Positions 7,846 to 17,081 are shown, counted from the first letter of the stretch. The stretch: 64,000 nucleotides of DNA from CAWKGV01 sp963849305 (GCA_963849305.1 CAWKGV010000002.1:186001-250000); one strand, 5' to 3'. Notes: generated from the sequence alone by a model not told the origin. Program-made: numbers and translations.

Positions 7846-8894
7846 CAACCGCGATGACCATGTCCCTGTCGATCACAGCCGCGGTCCACCACTTGCTACA
7901 TGCTGTCAGCACCAAGCTGTCCGGGCAGGACGGGGTGATGCTGCTGCTGCTCTGGGCGACCGTCTTCCTCGCCGCTGGCGTAACCTATGCCAAATACGGC
8001 TCGAAACCGCGGTCAGTGCGAGGGTTTTGGCGTTTCTTCCTGCCGGCGCCGGTACTGAGCCACGCCTCCGCACGCGCGGACTTCGTATTCTGGCTTTCGC
8101 GCCGGATCACCTTGCCCTTGCTGGTCCTGCCACTATCAGCTTCCACCCTGGCGGCTGGATACGCGGTCCATGGGCTGTTGCAGGCGATCCTCGGCCGGCC
8201 CGCTCACCCGCCTGGCCAAGCGGGGCCGCTGATGCTGTGCGCCTTCACGCTGACGATGTTGCTGGCGTATGATATCTCTTATTACATTTACCATTACATG
8301 CAGCACAAGGTGCCGCTGCTGTGGGAGCTGCACAAGGTCCACCACTCGGCGCAAGTGATGGTCGGCGTCACAAAGGACCGGGTGCATCCGCTCGACGACC
8401 TGATGAACCACTGGTGGGACGGACTTATTCCTGGCGCCTGTTACGGGATATGGCTGTTCTTCGCCTTGGACCCGGTCGAGCTGACGATCTTCGGCCTCAA
8501 CGTCTATCTTCTTCGTAACGTGATCTTCATGATGGACTTCGTCCGTCACACCCATTTTAAGCTGTCATATGGGAAATGGCTCAACGGGATCTTTCTTTGC
8601 CCGCATTGGCATCAACTCCATCACAGTTCCAATCCCAAGCATTTCGACAAGAATTTTGGCTTGATGCTGTCGGTATGGGATTGGGCTTTCGGCACCTTGG
8701 TGGTACCGGAGTCGGGGGAAGACTTCGTGTTTGGCCTGGCCCAGCACGAGCACGAGGAATACCAGTCGGTCCTGCGGCTCTATATCCTACCGCTGAAGAA
8801 GGGCTGGCGCCTGGTACGCGGGTCTCGCCCCGCGCTTCCGGGAAAGTCGGCCGAGGATCCAAGAAGAGCGCTTTTGCCGCAGTCGGAAGCCTAG
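7842..8894 (+). CDS. Sterol desaturase / fatty acid hydroxylase superfamily membrane protein
   Basis: A 350-residue integral membrane protein with three or four hydrophobic helices and the di-iron histidine motifs of the superfamily: H151-x3-H155, H164-x2-H167-H168 (HKVHH) and H255-x-H257-x2-H260-H261 (HWHQLHH). Such enzymes hydroxylate or desaturate lipid substrates, using oxygen. The ATG at 7842 is chosen over upstream in-frame codons because it overlaps the preceding small ORF. Its place between a glycosyltransferase and a CelD-like acetyltransferase suggests action on a lipid carrier, or on a lipid linked to the polysaccharide; that is inference. A free-standing membrane-lipid hydroxylase is the alternative. 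Confidence 0.85.
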   Translation: MTTAMTMSLSITAAVHHLLHAVSTKLSGQDGVMLLLLWATVFLAAGVTYAKYGSKPRSVRGFWRFFLPAPVLSHASARADFVFWLSRRITLPLLVLPLSASTLAAGYAVHGLLQAILGRPAHPPGQAGPLMLCAFTLTMLLAYDISYYIYHYMQHKVPLLWELHKVHHSAQVMVGVTKDRVHPLDDLMNHWWDGLIPGACYGIWLFFALDPVELTIFGLNVYLLRNVIFMMDFVRHTHFKLSYGKWLNGIFLCPHWHQLHHSSNPKHFDKNFGLMLSVWDWAFGTLVVPESGEDFVFGLAQHEHEEYQSVLRLYILPLKKGWRLVRGSRPALPGKSAEDPRRALLPQSEA

Positions 8895-8904
8895 GATTTA
8901 CCGA

Positions 8905-10071
8905 ATGACATTCAGAACCGAAATCGTGGCGGCGTCGCCGCGGCTCACCGAGCTTGACCGTCCCTGGCAAGATCTGTGGCGGCAAGCCGAGGCAAATGTC
9001 TTCCAGAGTCATCCGTGGATCGCGACCTGGTGGAGGAGCGTGGCCGAGCGCCCCGGGTATCGGCTCGTGGTCGCGCTCGCCTGGTCTGACGATCGGCTGG
9101 TCGGTGTCCTGCCGCTGGCGATCGACCGGCAGGGACATGTGCGCATGCTGAGATGGGCAGCCGAGCTGTTCAGCGACTACTGCGATGCCCTGATCGAGCC
9201 GGGCCAAGAGTCTTGGCCGGTGCTAGCGGCGCTTTGGGAGTGCGTCGTGCAGGCCGGCGGGTTCGACGTGGTAAGCCTGAGGCAAGTGCGACCCGACGCG
9301 CGCGCGCGCCCTCTCCTCGACGCGATCGCCGAGCGAGCCGGTCGGCCTGGCCTGGAGCAGACCAACCGCTGCCTGGGGATCAGTCGCGACTGGCCGGACG
9401 GCCAGGCGTTCTTTCGTAGCCTCGGCAAGAAGGGTCGCAACAACCACACCCGCGGCAAGCGCATCCTTGCCGAACTGGGCGGAGAGGTCGCCTTCCGTTG
9501 CTATGGGCCGGAACAGCCGCTCAGCGAGGTGCTCGACCAGTTACTGGCGTTGAAGCGGGATTGGCTGCGTGCGAACGATCCCGGCTCGCCGTTGCTAGGC
9601 CTAGATGGCGAGGTTGTGCGTGCCTTGCTGGACGCGGCGGCGGCATCGGACCAGCTCAGGGCGTTCACCATCGAGTGCGACGAGAAGCTGGTGGCCGCGT
9701 CGGCGAACTTCCTGCGCGGCGATACCATGCAGGCCTATCTGACCTCCTACGACGCCGCTTTTGGCCGGGCTTCTCCTGGGACGATCCTGATCGTGGACTA
9801 CACGCTTTGGGCCTTTGATCGCGGGATGCGGTATGTCGATTTCCTGCGCGGCGACGAGGCGTTCAAGCTCGGCATGGCGAACGGCGAGGTCAGCCTGAGC
9901 GGGGTGGCCGCTCCCCGGACCCTGCTCGGACGTACCGCCTTGGCCGTTCATGGTTGGCGCGCACGTGCCAGGGAGCGCGCCCCGGGCCTCGCGGCACTGG
10001 TCCGGACCGGACGATGGGCCGCCCCCGATAAGCCGGCGGAACTGGTGGGAAGCGAGTCCGAGGGACTTTAG
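8905..10071 (+). CDS. CelD/BcsL-like GNAT-family acetyltransferase
   Basis: A 388-residue cytosolic protein of the CelD-like GNAT type, often found in exopolysaccharide and cellulose clusters. It opens with a typical WQDLWRQAEANVFQSHPWI segment. The acetyltransferase fold spans about residues 170-330 and includes the conserved FFRSLGKKGRNN stretch and the late FLRGDEAFKLGMANGE motif. It lies ten bases downstream of the fatty-acid-hydroxylase-like gene on the same strand and ends the cluster. It may acylate sugars or an amino group of the repeat unit; the acyl donor and acceptor are not known. Confidence 0.8.
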   Translation: MTFRTEIVAASPRLTELDRPWQDLWRQAEANVFQSHPWIATWWRSVAERPGYRLVVALAWSDDRLVGVLPLAIDRQGHVRMLRWAAELFSDYCDALIEPGQESWPVLAALWECVVQAGGFDVVSLRQVRPDARARPLLDAIAERAGRPGLEQTNRCLGISRDWPDGQAFFRSLGKKGRNNHTRGKRILAELGGEVAFRCYGPEQPLSEVLDQLLALKRDWLRANDPGSPLLGLDGEVVRALLDAAAASDQLRAFTIECDEKLVAASANFLRGDTMQAYLTSYDAAFGRASPGTILIVDYTLWAFDRGMRYVDFLRGDEAFKLGMANGEVSLSGVAAPRTLLGRTALAVHGWRARARERAPGLAALVRTGRWAAPDKPAELVGSESEGL

Positions 10072-10098
10072 CCGAGCCATCGTGGACCTCGCGGCCCG

Positions 10099-10617
10099 CT
10101 ACGGCTCTCCAAACGTCGCGATCCGGTCAACCCGACAAACGAACAGCACCCGCTTCTCGTCGATCGACGGGTCGCGCAAGGCATACGGCCCCGGCTTGCC
10201 CGTGTATTTCGTCCACAGCCGGTCGATATGCGCCGTGACCTCCTCGCCGCCTGGCTCCCGCTTCTCCTGCTCGACGGTGCATTTGATCTGCACCCAGTGA
10301 TAGGGGTTATCCGGGTTGACGATCAGTATCGTCAGGCGAGGGTTCTTTCGGATCCAGCCGCATTTCGGCCGGTGCGAGGCCGTGTTGATCAGCACCTTTC
10401 CGTCTTGGTGATCGAACCACATGGGCGTGAGACTGGGGCGCCCGTCGGGGCCGATTAAACCGAACGTCGCCGTGATTGGCCGATCGAGCAGGTCGCGATA
10501 AATCGGATCGAGATCCTCGAGGCTTCTGATTCGCCGACGCTCACCGACGCCGAACTGCCCAGCCTGCACGCCGTGGGCGACAGTGCGGAAATTCGCGACA
10601 ATTGGACCCTCTGGCAT
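10099..10617 (-). CDS. PPOX-class (pyridoxamine 5'-phosphate oxidase-like) flavin/F420-binding protein
   Basis: A 172-residue split-barrel protein. Family features include TATFGLIGPDGRPSLTPMW (strands 1-2), a KVLINTASHRPKCGWIRKNPR segment with basic cofactor-phosphate contacts, and a C-terminal FVCRVDRIATFG. Members bind FMN or F420 and reduce or oxidise small substrates; the substrate here is unknown. ATG at 10617 is preferred, because the 26 extra upstream codons are Arg/Ser-rich and unlike the family. The gene is convergent with the CelD-like gene and divergent from the serine hydrolase. Confidence 0.8.
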   Translation of the reverse strand: MPEGPIVANFRTVAHGVQAGQFGVGERRRIRSLEDLDPIYRDLLDRPITATFGLIGPDGRPSLTPMWFDHQDGKVLINTASHRPKCGWIRKNPRLTILIVNPDNPYHWVQIKCTVEQEKREPGGEEVTAHIDRLWTKYTGKPGPYALRDPSIDEKRVLFVCRVDRIATFGEP

Positions 10618-10774
10618 ATGCGTCGCCCCCCTGCTGATCCGGCAACCGCACCGGCTTCGATCTGCGAGCAATGCGCTTCGATCCGTCGAAGTCAACCGTG
10701 CCGAACTCCCGCTGCCTAGACATCATCGCGGGACTAGGCCAGCGTGATCGATGCGACGATCGGGAGAAGACGCC

Positions 10775-11962
10775 ATGCAGGACTTGCCACAAATCGACCG
10801 CGCGCTCGGCCAGGCGGTCGAGGCCGGGGACATACCGGGAGTGGTCGCCATGGCGGCGACCGCCACGGAGATCATCTACCAGGGCGCGTTCGGCCGGCGC
10901 GAGTTGGGCAAGGACGCCAAGATGACCACCGATACGGTGTTCTGGATCGCCTCGATGACCAAGGCCGTGACCTGCGCGGCGGCGATGCAGCTTGTGGAAC
11001 AGGGCAAGCTGCGGCTCGACGAGCCGATCGGGGCCACGCTGCCGGCACTCGCCTCGCCGGAGGTGCTCGAGGGCTTCGACGATACTGGCGCGCCGCGGCT
11101 GCGCCCGGCCAAGCGCCCGATCACGCTGCGCCAGCTCATGACCCATACGGCCGGGTTCTGCTACAATATCTGGAACCCGGAGATGGGCCGGTACATGGAG
11201 CACGCGGGCGTCCCGGCGATCCTGACCTGCGAGAACAAGGCGCTCGAGACGCCGCTGGCATCGGACCCGGGTGAACGCTGGGAATACGGGACGAACATCG
11301 ATTTTGTCGGCAAAGCGGTGGAAGCGGCGAGCGGCAAGCGGCTCGATGCGTACCTGCATGACCACATCTTCGCCCCGCTGGGCATGACCGACACGGGCTT
11401 CAAGCTGGGCGCGGGGCAGCGGTCGCGTCTGGCGGGAATGCATGCGCGCCAGCCGAATGGTTCGTTGGAACCGATCCCGTTCGAGATGCCGCAGGACCCC
11501 GAGTTCCATATGGGCGGCGGCGGCCTCTACAGCACCGGTCCCGACTATATCGCCTTCCTGCGCATGTTGCTCAATGGCGGCAGCTTGAACGGCAAGCAGC
11601 TACTGAAGCCCGAGACGGTGCGAACGATGGCGCAGAACCATATTGGCGAGCTGGAAGTCGTTCCGATGAAAACAGCCGCTCCGGAGGCATCCAACGATGT
11701 CGAGCTGTATCCGGGCATGACCAAGAAATGGGGGTTGAGCTTCCTGATCAACACGGAACGCACGCCGGAGGGGCGTAGCGCCGGGAGCCTCGCCTGGGCG
11801 GGGTTGGGGAACACGTATTTCTGGCTCGATCCGGCGCACAAGGTGGCGGGTGTGATCCTGATGCAGATCCTGCCGTTCGCCGACGCCAAGGCGCTGACGA
11901 CGTTCAGCCGGTTCGAGCGGGGCGTGTACCAGGGGCTTGGGCCGGTGCGGCAGGCGGCCTGA
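10775..11962 (+). CDS. Serine hydrolase of the beta-lactamase/EstB family
   Basis: A 395-residue class C beta-lactamase-fold hydrolase. The SxxK nucleophile motif is S60-M-T-K63 and the YxN motif is at Y171 (YGTN). The C-terminal strand region has WAGLGNTYFWLDP, in the place of the KTG-type box of true beta-lactamases. No signal peptide is visible, which favours a cytosolic esterase or peptidase over a periplasmic beta-lactamase. ATG 10775 is chosen because GGGAGAAGA lies just upstream. The substrate is not predictable. Confidence 0.85.
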   Translation: MQDLPQIDRALGQAVEAGDIPGVVAMAATATEIIYQGAFGRRELGKDAKMTTDTVFWIASMTKAVTCAAAMQLVEQGKLRLDEPIGATLPALASPEVLEGFDDTGAPRLRPAKRPITLRQLMTHTAGFCYNIWNPEMGRYMEHAGVPAILTCENKALETPLASDPGERWEYGTNIDFVGKAVEAASGKRLDAYLHDHIFAPLGMTDTGFKLGAGQRSRLAGMHARQPNGSLEPIPFEMPQDPEFHMGGGGLYSTGPDYIAFLRMLLNGGSLNGKQLLKPETVRTMAQNHIGELEVVPMKTAAPEASNDVELYPGMTKKWGLSFLINTERTPEGRSAGSLAWAGLGNTYFWLDPAHKVAGVILMQILPFADAKALTTFSRFERGVYQGLGPVRQAA

Positions 11963-12220
11963 CGCAAGAGTTGTCCTCTAGCACGGACACGAGCCGGCAA
12001 CGAATGCCCAGAACGAGTTGGTGGCACCAGCGGGAGGGCTGGGAAGGATTCGATCAGGGCCGCCGGGTCTGACTGCCGCGCAGGTGGATGGCCATATCCA
12101 GTATGATTGCGTCCTGGTCCAAATTGTGGTCAGCGAACGATTAGCTTGGCGATGAGCGAAGCGAACTGATCCATGTAGGCTACGGAGCAGAGTAAGGGCA
12201 GCAGCGTTCTTCAGCCATTG
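11963..12220. other. Intergenic region between convergent genes
   Basis: About 260 bases separate the ends of the serine hydrolase and poxB. I see no supported ORF, RNA gene or strong hairpin. The stretch is slightly richer in A+T than its surroundings. Confidence 0.4.
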
Positions 12221-13945
12221 TCACCGCCACAGATGGGTACGCGCAAGCTCTACTACCTCGTCGGCGCGACCGTTCAAGATCGCGCGCGTCAGATATAAGC
12301 CGAAGCCCTTCATCTGCTCCATCGTGGTGCGAGGCGGCATGGCGAGTTCCGTCCGGTTCGTCACTACATCGAGCAGGACCGGTCCCTCATGGGCGAACGC
12401 GCGAACAAGCGCCGGCTCGACCTCCACGGGGTCCTCGGCGCGAAGGCCGAGCGCACCGGCCGCCTCGGCCAGCTTCGCGAAGTTCGGATTTTCCAGGTCT
12501 ACTCCTTCCGGCAGAAAACCAGAGGCTTTCATTTCCATCGACACAAAACCCAATATGCTGTTGTTGAAGACAATAACCTTGACCGGCAGCTTCATTTGCG
12601 TGAGCGTCAGGAACTCACCCATTAACATGGCGAAGCCGCCGTCCCCCGAGAGCGAGATCACCTGACGGCCTGGAAATGTCGCCTGCGCGCCGATCGCTTG
12701 CGGCAGGGCATTCGCCATGGAGCCGTGATTGAACGAGCCGAGCAGCCGGCGGCGCCCATTCATCTTGAGATACCGGGCGGCCCAGATCGTTGGCGTGCCC
12801 ACGTCGGCGGTGAAGATCGCATCCGGCGTGGCCAGTTCGCTGACCTTGCGGACGACATATTGCGGATGGATCGGTGTCCGTCCGGGCCGGCCGGACGCGA
12901 GATCGTCCAGATCCCGGCGGGCGCGCCGGTAGTGCTGCACCGCCCGATCGAGGTGGGCGCTGTCGGTCTTTCCCGGAAGTCTTGGGAGCAGCATTTCCAG
13001 CGTGGCCTTGACATCGCCCACCAGGCCCAAGTCGATCCGGGTCCGCCGGCCCAGATTCTCGCCCCTGTTATCCACCTGAGCGATTTTTGCGTCGGCCGGA
13101 TAGAACTGCCGATACGGAAAATCCGTGCCGAGCATCAGCAGCATGTCGCCGCTCTCGATCGCGTAATAGCCGGATGCGAAGCCGATCAGCCCGGTCATGC
13201 CGACATCGTACGGGTTGTCGTACTCGAGGTACTCCTTGCCGCGCATCGTATGCACGATCGGCGACTTGAGGCGCTCGGCAAGTGCCAGCACTTCGGTATG
13301 CGCACCGGCACATCCGGCCCCACAGAGCAGCGTTACACTGCCGGCGGTCCGCAGCATCGCCGCCAGCCGGTCCACGTCCTCGGCCGGCGGGGCGATCGCT
13401 GGTGGGCCCTGGGCAATGACATGCGCTGGCGCGGCGGGCGCCTCCGAAAGGAACACGTCGCCGGGGATCACCACGACTGAAACACCGCGTCGCGTCACTG
13501 CCTCGCGAATGGCGATGTCGAGGGTGCGGCCAACTTGCGAGACGGTGGTCACCGGGCTGACATAGTGGCTGCAGTCGGCGAAGGTTTGTCCTGGGTTCGT
13601 CTCCTGAAAGTAGTTGCTGCCAAGCTCGGGAGTAGGAATCTGAGCGGCGACGGCGAGCACCGGCACCCGGCTGCGGTGGGCGTCGTAAAGCCCGTTGATC
13701 AGGTGCAGATTGCCCGGCCCGCAGCTTCCGGCGCAAACCGCCAGCCGGCCCGTCAGGTGCGCTTCCGCGCCGGCAGCGAAGGCTGCGGCTTCTTCATGAC
13801 GCACATGGACCCATCGGATGCGCCCACTGCGCCGCAGGGCATCGGTGAGCCCGTTGAGACTATCGCCGACGATGCCGTAGATGCGCTCGACCCCAATCCC
13901 CACCAGCGTTTCGACGACGAGATTCGCCACGTCTTGCCTGGCCAT
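12221..13945 (-). CDS. poxB: Pyruvate dehydrogenase (quinone) / pyruvate oxidase PoxB
   Basis: A thiamine-diphosphate enzyme of 574 residues. PoxB oxidises pyruvate directly to acetate and CO2 and passes electrons through FAD to the membrane quinone pool. The N-terminal domain has GIVGDSLNGL and the HEEAAAFAAGAEA segment with the cofactor-activating glutamate. The C-terminal domain has the diphosphate motif GDGGFAMLMGEFLTLTQ ending in VFNN. The length matches the family. ATG 13945 (MARQDVANLV) is preferred to a start nine codons earlier. It follows a peptide-type binding protein on the same strand. Such an oxidase suits an incompletely oxidising, acid-tolerant lifestyle, which is inference. 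Confidence 0.88.
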   Translation of the reverse strand: MARQDVANLVVETLVGIGVERIYGIVGDSLNGLTDALRRSGRIRWVHVRHEEAAAFAAGAEAHLTGRLAVCAGSCGPGNLHLINGLYDAHRSRVPVLAVAAQIPTPELGSNYFQETNPGQTFADCSHYVSPVTTVSQVGRTLDIAIREAVTRRGVSVVVIPGDVFLSEAPAAPAHVIAQGPPAIAPPAEDVDRLAAMLRTAGSVTLLCGAGCAGAHTEVLALAERLKSPIVHTMRGKEYLEYDNPYDVGMTGLIGFASGYYAIESGDMLLMLGTDFPYRQFYPADAKIAQVDNRGENLGRRTRIDLGLVGDVKATLEMLLPRLPGKTDSAHLDRAVQHYRRARRDLDDLASGRPGRTPIHPQYVVRKVSELATPDAIFTADVGTPTIWAARYLKMNGRRRLLGSFNHGSMANALPQAIGAQATFPGRQVISLSGDGGFAMLMGEFLTLTQMKLPVKVIVFNNSILGFVSMEMKASGFLPEGVDLENPNFAKLAEAAGALGLRAEDPVEVEPALVRAFAHEGPVLLDVVTNRTELAMPPRTTMEQMKGFGLYLTRAILNGRADEVVELARTHLWR

Positions 13946-14065
13946 GCTGCTGTCTCCTCGCGGTCCAGCCATCTTCCCGGACGCGCTTCCGCGTGTCGAG
14001 AACGGGCCGGCACGGCATGCCCCGCATGGGCGCTACCGGCGATGTCGCACCGAAACGTGCCCCGG

Positions 14066-15655
14066 TCAGATGCGGCGGACGTTCCAGAACATGACGAACC
14101 CGTTTAGGATACCTGTGATGTCCTTGCGATAAGCCGTGGCCCAGAAGCTCTGGCCGAGGGGCACGTAGGGAACGTCGATCAGAGCCTGGCGTTGCAACTC
14201 GACGGCGATCCGCTTCTGCGCTGCGAGGTTGGGCGCGTCGATCCATTGCTGGCGCAACTGCTCGATCTTTGGGGCGGTGGGCCAGCCGAACAGGGCTTGC
14301 TTACCGTTGCCGCGCAGGAACGCGTGCCCAACGGGGTTGAACTGGTCGAGCCCTGCCCAGAACGTGTTGAACAGGTTCCAACCGCCCTCATCGGGGGGAT
14401 CCTGCTTGGCCCGGCGCTGCACCAGCGTCCCCCAGTCCATCGCCTGGTAATCGACGTTGAAGCCGGCCTTCTTCAGCATGTCGGCGCAGACATCCGCCTC
14501 CGCCTTCAGGATCGGGAAGTCGGTCGGCGCCATCAGCACGACCTTCTCGCCCTTGTAGCCAGCCGCCTCGATCTCGCGCCGCACCGCTGCGTAGTCGCGC
14601 TTGCCGGTGAACACGTCGAGCCCGGCGTCGGTGGCGATCGGGCTTGCCGGGCAGAAGATGCCGGCCGGTACGTGGCGCATCTTCGGATCGTCGCCCGCGA
14701 CCGCGATCATGAAGTCGGTCTGGTTGACCGCCTTGAGCAGCGCGCGGCGAATCACCGGGTTATCGAACGGCGGATATAACTCGTTGAGCCGCATACAGGC
14801 CATGAGCCCGGTGGGATCGATGACTTCGGTCTTGATGTCGACCGAGGCTTGCAGCAGCGGCAGCAGGTCGTTGGTCGGGTTCTCCCACCAATCCATCTCC
14901 CCGCTTTGCAGCGCGCTGGCCTTGGTGCTGTCGTCGGGGATCACGTGCCACTCGACGCGATCGAAGTTCGCGATCTTCGGCCCCGAGGTCCATTGCGGGG
15001 TGCCGCCCTCGCGCGGCCGATACGCGGCGTTCCGCTCATAGACGGCGAGCGAGCCCACAACCCGTTCCTTGGCATTCCATTTGAATGGCCCGCTGCCCAC
15101 CATTTCGGTGACTTGCGTGTACGGATCGGTCCTGGCCAGCCGTTCCGGCATCATCGCGCACATGCTGCTGCCCGGCTTGCCGAGCGCGTCGGGCAGTAAT
15201 CCAAAGGGCTTCTTCAAGCGGAACACGATGGTCTTGTCGCCCGACGCGGAGAGTTCATCGGTGTACGCCATCAGCGTCTGGCCGTAGGGGTCGCGCTTGC
15301 CCCACCGCTCGATCGAGGCGACGCAGTCGCGCGCGAGTACCTTCGTCCCGTCGTGCCAGGCGAGCTCGTCGCGCAACGTGAGCTTCCACATTTTGCCGTC
15401 GTTCTCGACGTTGTGGCCGGAGACCATCTGCGGTTGCATGCGATACGCGCTGTCGATGCCGTAGAGCGTGTCGAAGATCATGAACCCGTGATTGCGCGTG
15501 ACGTACGCGGTGGTCCATATCGGGTCCAGGATGGTCACGTCGGATTGCGGGATGAATTTGAGCACACGGCGGTTCTCGGCCCGCGCGATCCTGGGCGCGG
15601 CGAGTGGGGCGGCGAGGGCGGCGGCGGACCCGGTGATGAATGTGCGGCGCTTCAT
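14066..15655 (-). CDS. ABC transporter substrate-binding protein, peptide/nickel/opine type (family 5)
   Basis: A 529-residue periplasmic binding protein. The N-terminus MKRRTFITGSAAALAAPLA carries a twin-arginine-like RRTF motif, a hydrophobic stretch and an Ala-rich cleavage region. The mature protein starts with ENRRVLKFIPQSDVTILDPIW, the usual opening of SBP family 5. Later motifs such as WKLTLRDELAWHDG and the C-terminal YVPLGQSFWATAYRKDI agree. No permease or ATPase gene is adjacent, so it is an orphan binding protein here. Ligands of the family include oligopeptides, metal chelates and opines. It is divergent from gtrA-like DNA by only 36 bases. Confidence 0.88.
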   Translation of the reverse strand: MKRRTFITGSAAALAAPLAAPRIARAENRRVLKFIPQSDVTILDPIWTTAYVTRNHGFMIFDTLYGIDSAYRMQPQMVSGHNVENDGKMWKLTLRDELAWHDGTKVLARDCVASIERWGKRDPYGQTLMAYTDELSASGDKTIVFRLKKPFGLLPDALGKPGSSMCAMMPERLARTDPYTQVTEMVGSGPFKWNAKERVVGSLAVYERNAAYRPREGGTPQWTSGPKIANFDRVEWHVIPDDSTKASALQSGEMDWWENPTNDLLPLLQASVDIKTEVIDPTGLMACMRLNELYPPFDNPVIRRALLKAVNQTDFMIAVAGDDPKMRHVPAGIFCPASPIATDAGLDVFTGKRDYAAVRREIEAAGYKGEKVVLMAPTDFPILKAEADVCADMLKKAGFNVDYQAMDWGTLVQRRAKQDPPDEGGWNLFNTFWAGLDQFNPVGHAFLRGNGKQALFGWPTAPKIEQLRQQWIDAPNLAAQKRIAVELQRQALIDVPYVPLGQSFWATAYRKDITGILNGFVMFWNVRRI

Positions 15656-15691
15656 GAGAACGGACTTCCGTCAGGCTTACTGCGCCGCTAC

Positions 15692-16186
15692 ATGCAGTCC
15701 GGCGCGACGGCGCGCAAGCGGCGGCAGGCGGGGGCACAACGGGTGCAGGCTGTGATCGACGCGCTACGCGCGGAGCTGACGCTGCAGTTCCTGCGCTTCG
15801 GCACCGTTGGGGTGGTCGGGTTCCTGATCGACACCGCGACGGTTTATTCGTTGCGCGGCTCGCTCGGCCTCTATGGTGCTGGCATGGTCTCCTATCTCGT
15901 GGCCGCGACCGCCACCTGGGCGCTCAACCGGTGCTGGACCTTTCGCGGCCGGGGCGAGGGACCGGCGCACCGGCAATGGGCGGCCTTCCTGACCGCCAAT
16001 CTCGCGGGGTTCGCCCTAAACCGCGGTACATATGCCATGTTGATCGCGACCGTGCCGCTCTGCGCGGCCGTGCCGGTGATCCCGGTGGCGGCCGGCGCGG
16101 TCGCCGGTATGTTCGTGAACTTCTCGCTCGCGCGCAGCGTGGTCTTCCGGCAAGCCGCGGTTGACGCGCCAGCGCCGCACGGCTAA
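15692..16186 (+). CDS. GtrA-family membrane protein
   Basis: A 164-residue protein with four membrane helices, the first beginning at LQFLRFGTVGVVGFLIDTA (about residue 30). It shows the conserved NRCWTFRG between helices 2 and 3 and a second NFSLARSVVF near the end. GtrA proteins are thought to flip or handle polyprenyl-phosphate-linked glucose and related sugars. ATG 15692 is taken as the start, with in-frame GTGs at 15743 and 15752 as alternatives that would leave more room for a divergent promoter. It lies upstream of a tRNA gene and far from the polysaccharide cluster. Confidence 0.82.
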   Translation: MQSGATARKRRQAGAQRVQAVIDALRAELTLQFLRFGTVGVVGFLIDTATVYSLRGSLGLYGAGMVSYLVAATATWALNRCWTFRGRGEGPAHRQWAAFLTANLAGFALNRGTYAMLIATVPLCAAVPVIPVAAGAVAGMFVNFSLARSVVFRQAAVDAPAPHG

Positions 16187-16216
16187 ATCCCGCGCCCTGC
16201 CGCGCAGCGAGCCCAT

Positions 16217-16303
16217 GCCCAGGTGGCGGAATTGGTAGACGCGCAGGTTTCAGGTACCTGTGGCCGCAAGGTCGTGGAAGTTCGAGTCTTCTCCTGGGCA
16301 CCA
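16217..16303 (+). tRNA. tRNA-Leu (anticodon CAG)
   Basis: The 7-bp acceptor stem GCCCAGG pairs with CCTGGGC (16293-16299), followed by discriminator A and an encoded CCA. The anticodon arm is CAGGT-TTCAGGT-ACCTG, giving CAG in the loop. A long variable arm (TGGCC-GCAA-GGTC) and the GTTCGAGTC T-loop identify a class II leucine tRNA. Confidence 0.96.
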
Positions 16304-16334
16304 TCCCCCTCGCCGGTGACGCGGCGGTGAGGGC

Positions 16335-16988
16335 GTGAGCACCACCCAATTCATGCCAGGCGGCACGATCCACTTGCACCGCGACGACCTGCCGGAAGGG
16401 CTTACGCTCGGGCCAGTGGTGGCGGTGGACACCGAGACGATGGGCCTCAATCCGTACCGCGACCGGTTGTGCCTGGTGCAGCTCTCCTCCGGCGACGGCA
16501 TCGCCCATCTCGTGCAACTGCTGCCCGCGAGGCTCGGCGGTCGCGGGTTCAACTGCCCGAACCTCCGCCGCCTGCTCGCCGATCCCGGCACAGTCAAGCT
16601 CATGCATTTCGCGCGTTTCGACGTGGCGGTGCTCCAGTTCAGTCTCGGCATCGAGGTGGCGCCGGTGAAATGCACCAAAATCGCCGCCAGGCTGACCCGG
16701 ACGTTCACCGACCGGCACGGGCTGCGCGATCTGTGCCGCGAGCTGCTCGGGGTGGAGATCAACAAGCAGCAGCAGACCTCCGACTGGGGCGCGCCGGAAC
16801 TGACGGCTGAGCAACTCGCCTACGCCGCGTCCGATGTGCTGCACTTGCACGGGCTCTGGGCGCGACTCGAGGCGCTGCTCGTGCGGGAAGGCCGGCTTGA
16901 CCTGGCGCTGTCCTGTTTCGGCTTCCTGCCCACGCGCGCGCGGCTGGACCTGCTCGGCTACGGAGACCCGGATATCTTCGCGCATTAG
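16335..16988 (+). CDS. rnd: Ribonuclease D-type 3'-5' exonuclease
   Basis: A 217-residue DEDDy exonuclease. Exo I is VAVDTETMGLNPYRDRLCLVQ, Exo II is around LMHFARFDVAVL, and Exo III is YAASDVLHLHGL with the catalytic Tyr and Asp. The protein stops after the exonuclease fold and lacks the HRDC domains of the longer RNase D, a common alphaproteobacterial form. It trims 3' ends of stable RNAs such as tRNA precursors. It starts at a GTG (16335) 31 bases after the tRNA-Leu gene, with ATG 16353 as an alternative. Co-transcription with the tRNA is possible but not shown. Confidence 0.87.
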   Translation: MSTTQFMPGGTIHLHRDDLPEGLTLGPVVAVDTETMGLNPYRDRLCLVQLSSGDGIAHLVQLLPARLGGRGFNCPNLRRLLADPGTVKLMHFARFDVAVLQFSLGIEVAPVKCTKIAARLTRTFTDRHGLRDLCRELLGVEINKQQQTSDWGAPELTAEQLAYAASDVLHLHGLWARLEALLVREGRLDLALSCFGFLPTRARLDLLGYGDPDIFAH

Positions 16989-17066
16989 ACGAAAATTCAC
17001 CTTTAGTGCGCGAATGTGACTGAGAAACCGGGTTGCCTGGCCTGGCATCCTGTGGTGCAACCGTTT

Positions 17067-17081
17067 TGGCACGGTTCTTGT
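17067..17081 (+). promoter_or_regulatory. Candidate sigma-54 (-24/-12) promoter before the kdsD-lpt-rpoN operon
   Basis: The sequence TGGCACGGTTCTTGT matches the sigma-54 consensus TGGCACG-N4-TTGC at all but the last base (GG-N10-GT instead of GG-N10-GC). It lies 112 bases upstream of the kdsD ATG, in an otherwise empty gap, on the coding strand. A small inverted repeat (AACCG, CGGTT) overlaps it. The operon behind it encodes sigma-54 itself, which would make it autoregulatory. The match is by eye only. Confidence 0.4.

Noticed and set aside
12698..13480. A 260-codon plus-strand frame across poxB
   Set aside because: The opposite strand carries all PoxB motifs in frame; this frame has no recognisable features.
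14066..15655. Part of a complete peptide ABC importer
   Set aside because: No permease or ATPase genes lie within several kilobases on either side, so it is described as an orphan binding protein.
16217..16303. tRNA-Leu as an integration site of a genomic island
   Set aside because: No integrase gene or direct repeat of the tRNA 3' end was found downstream in the window.
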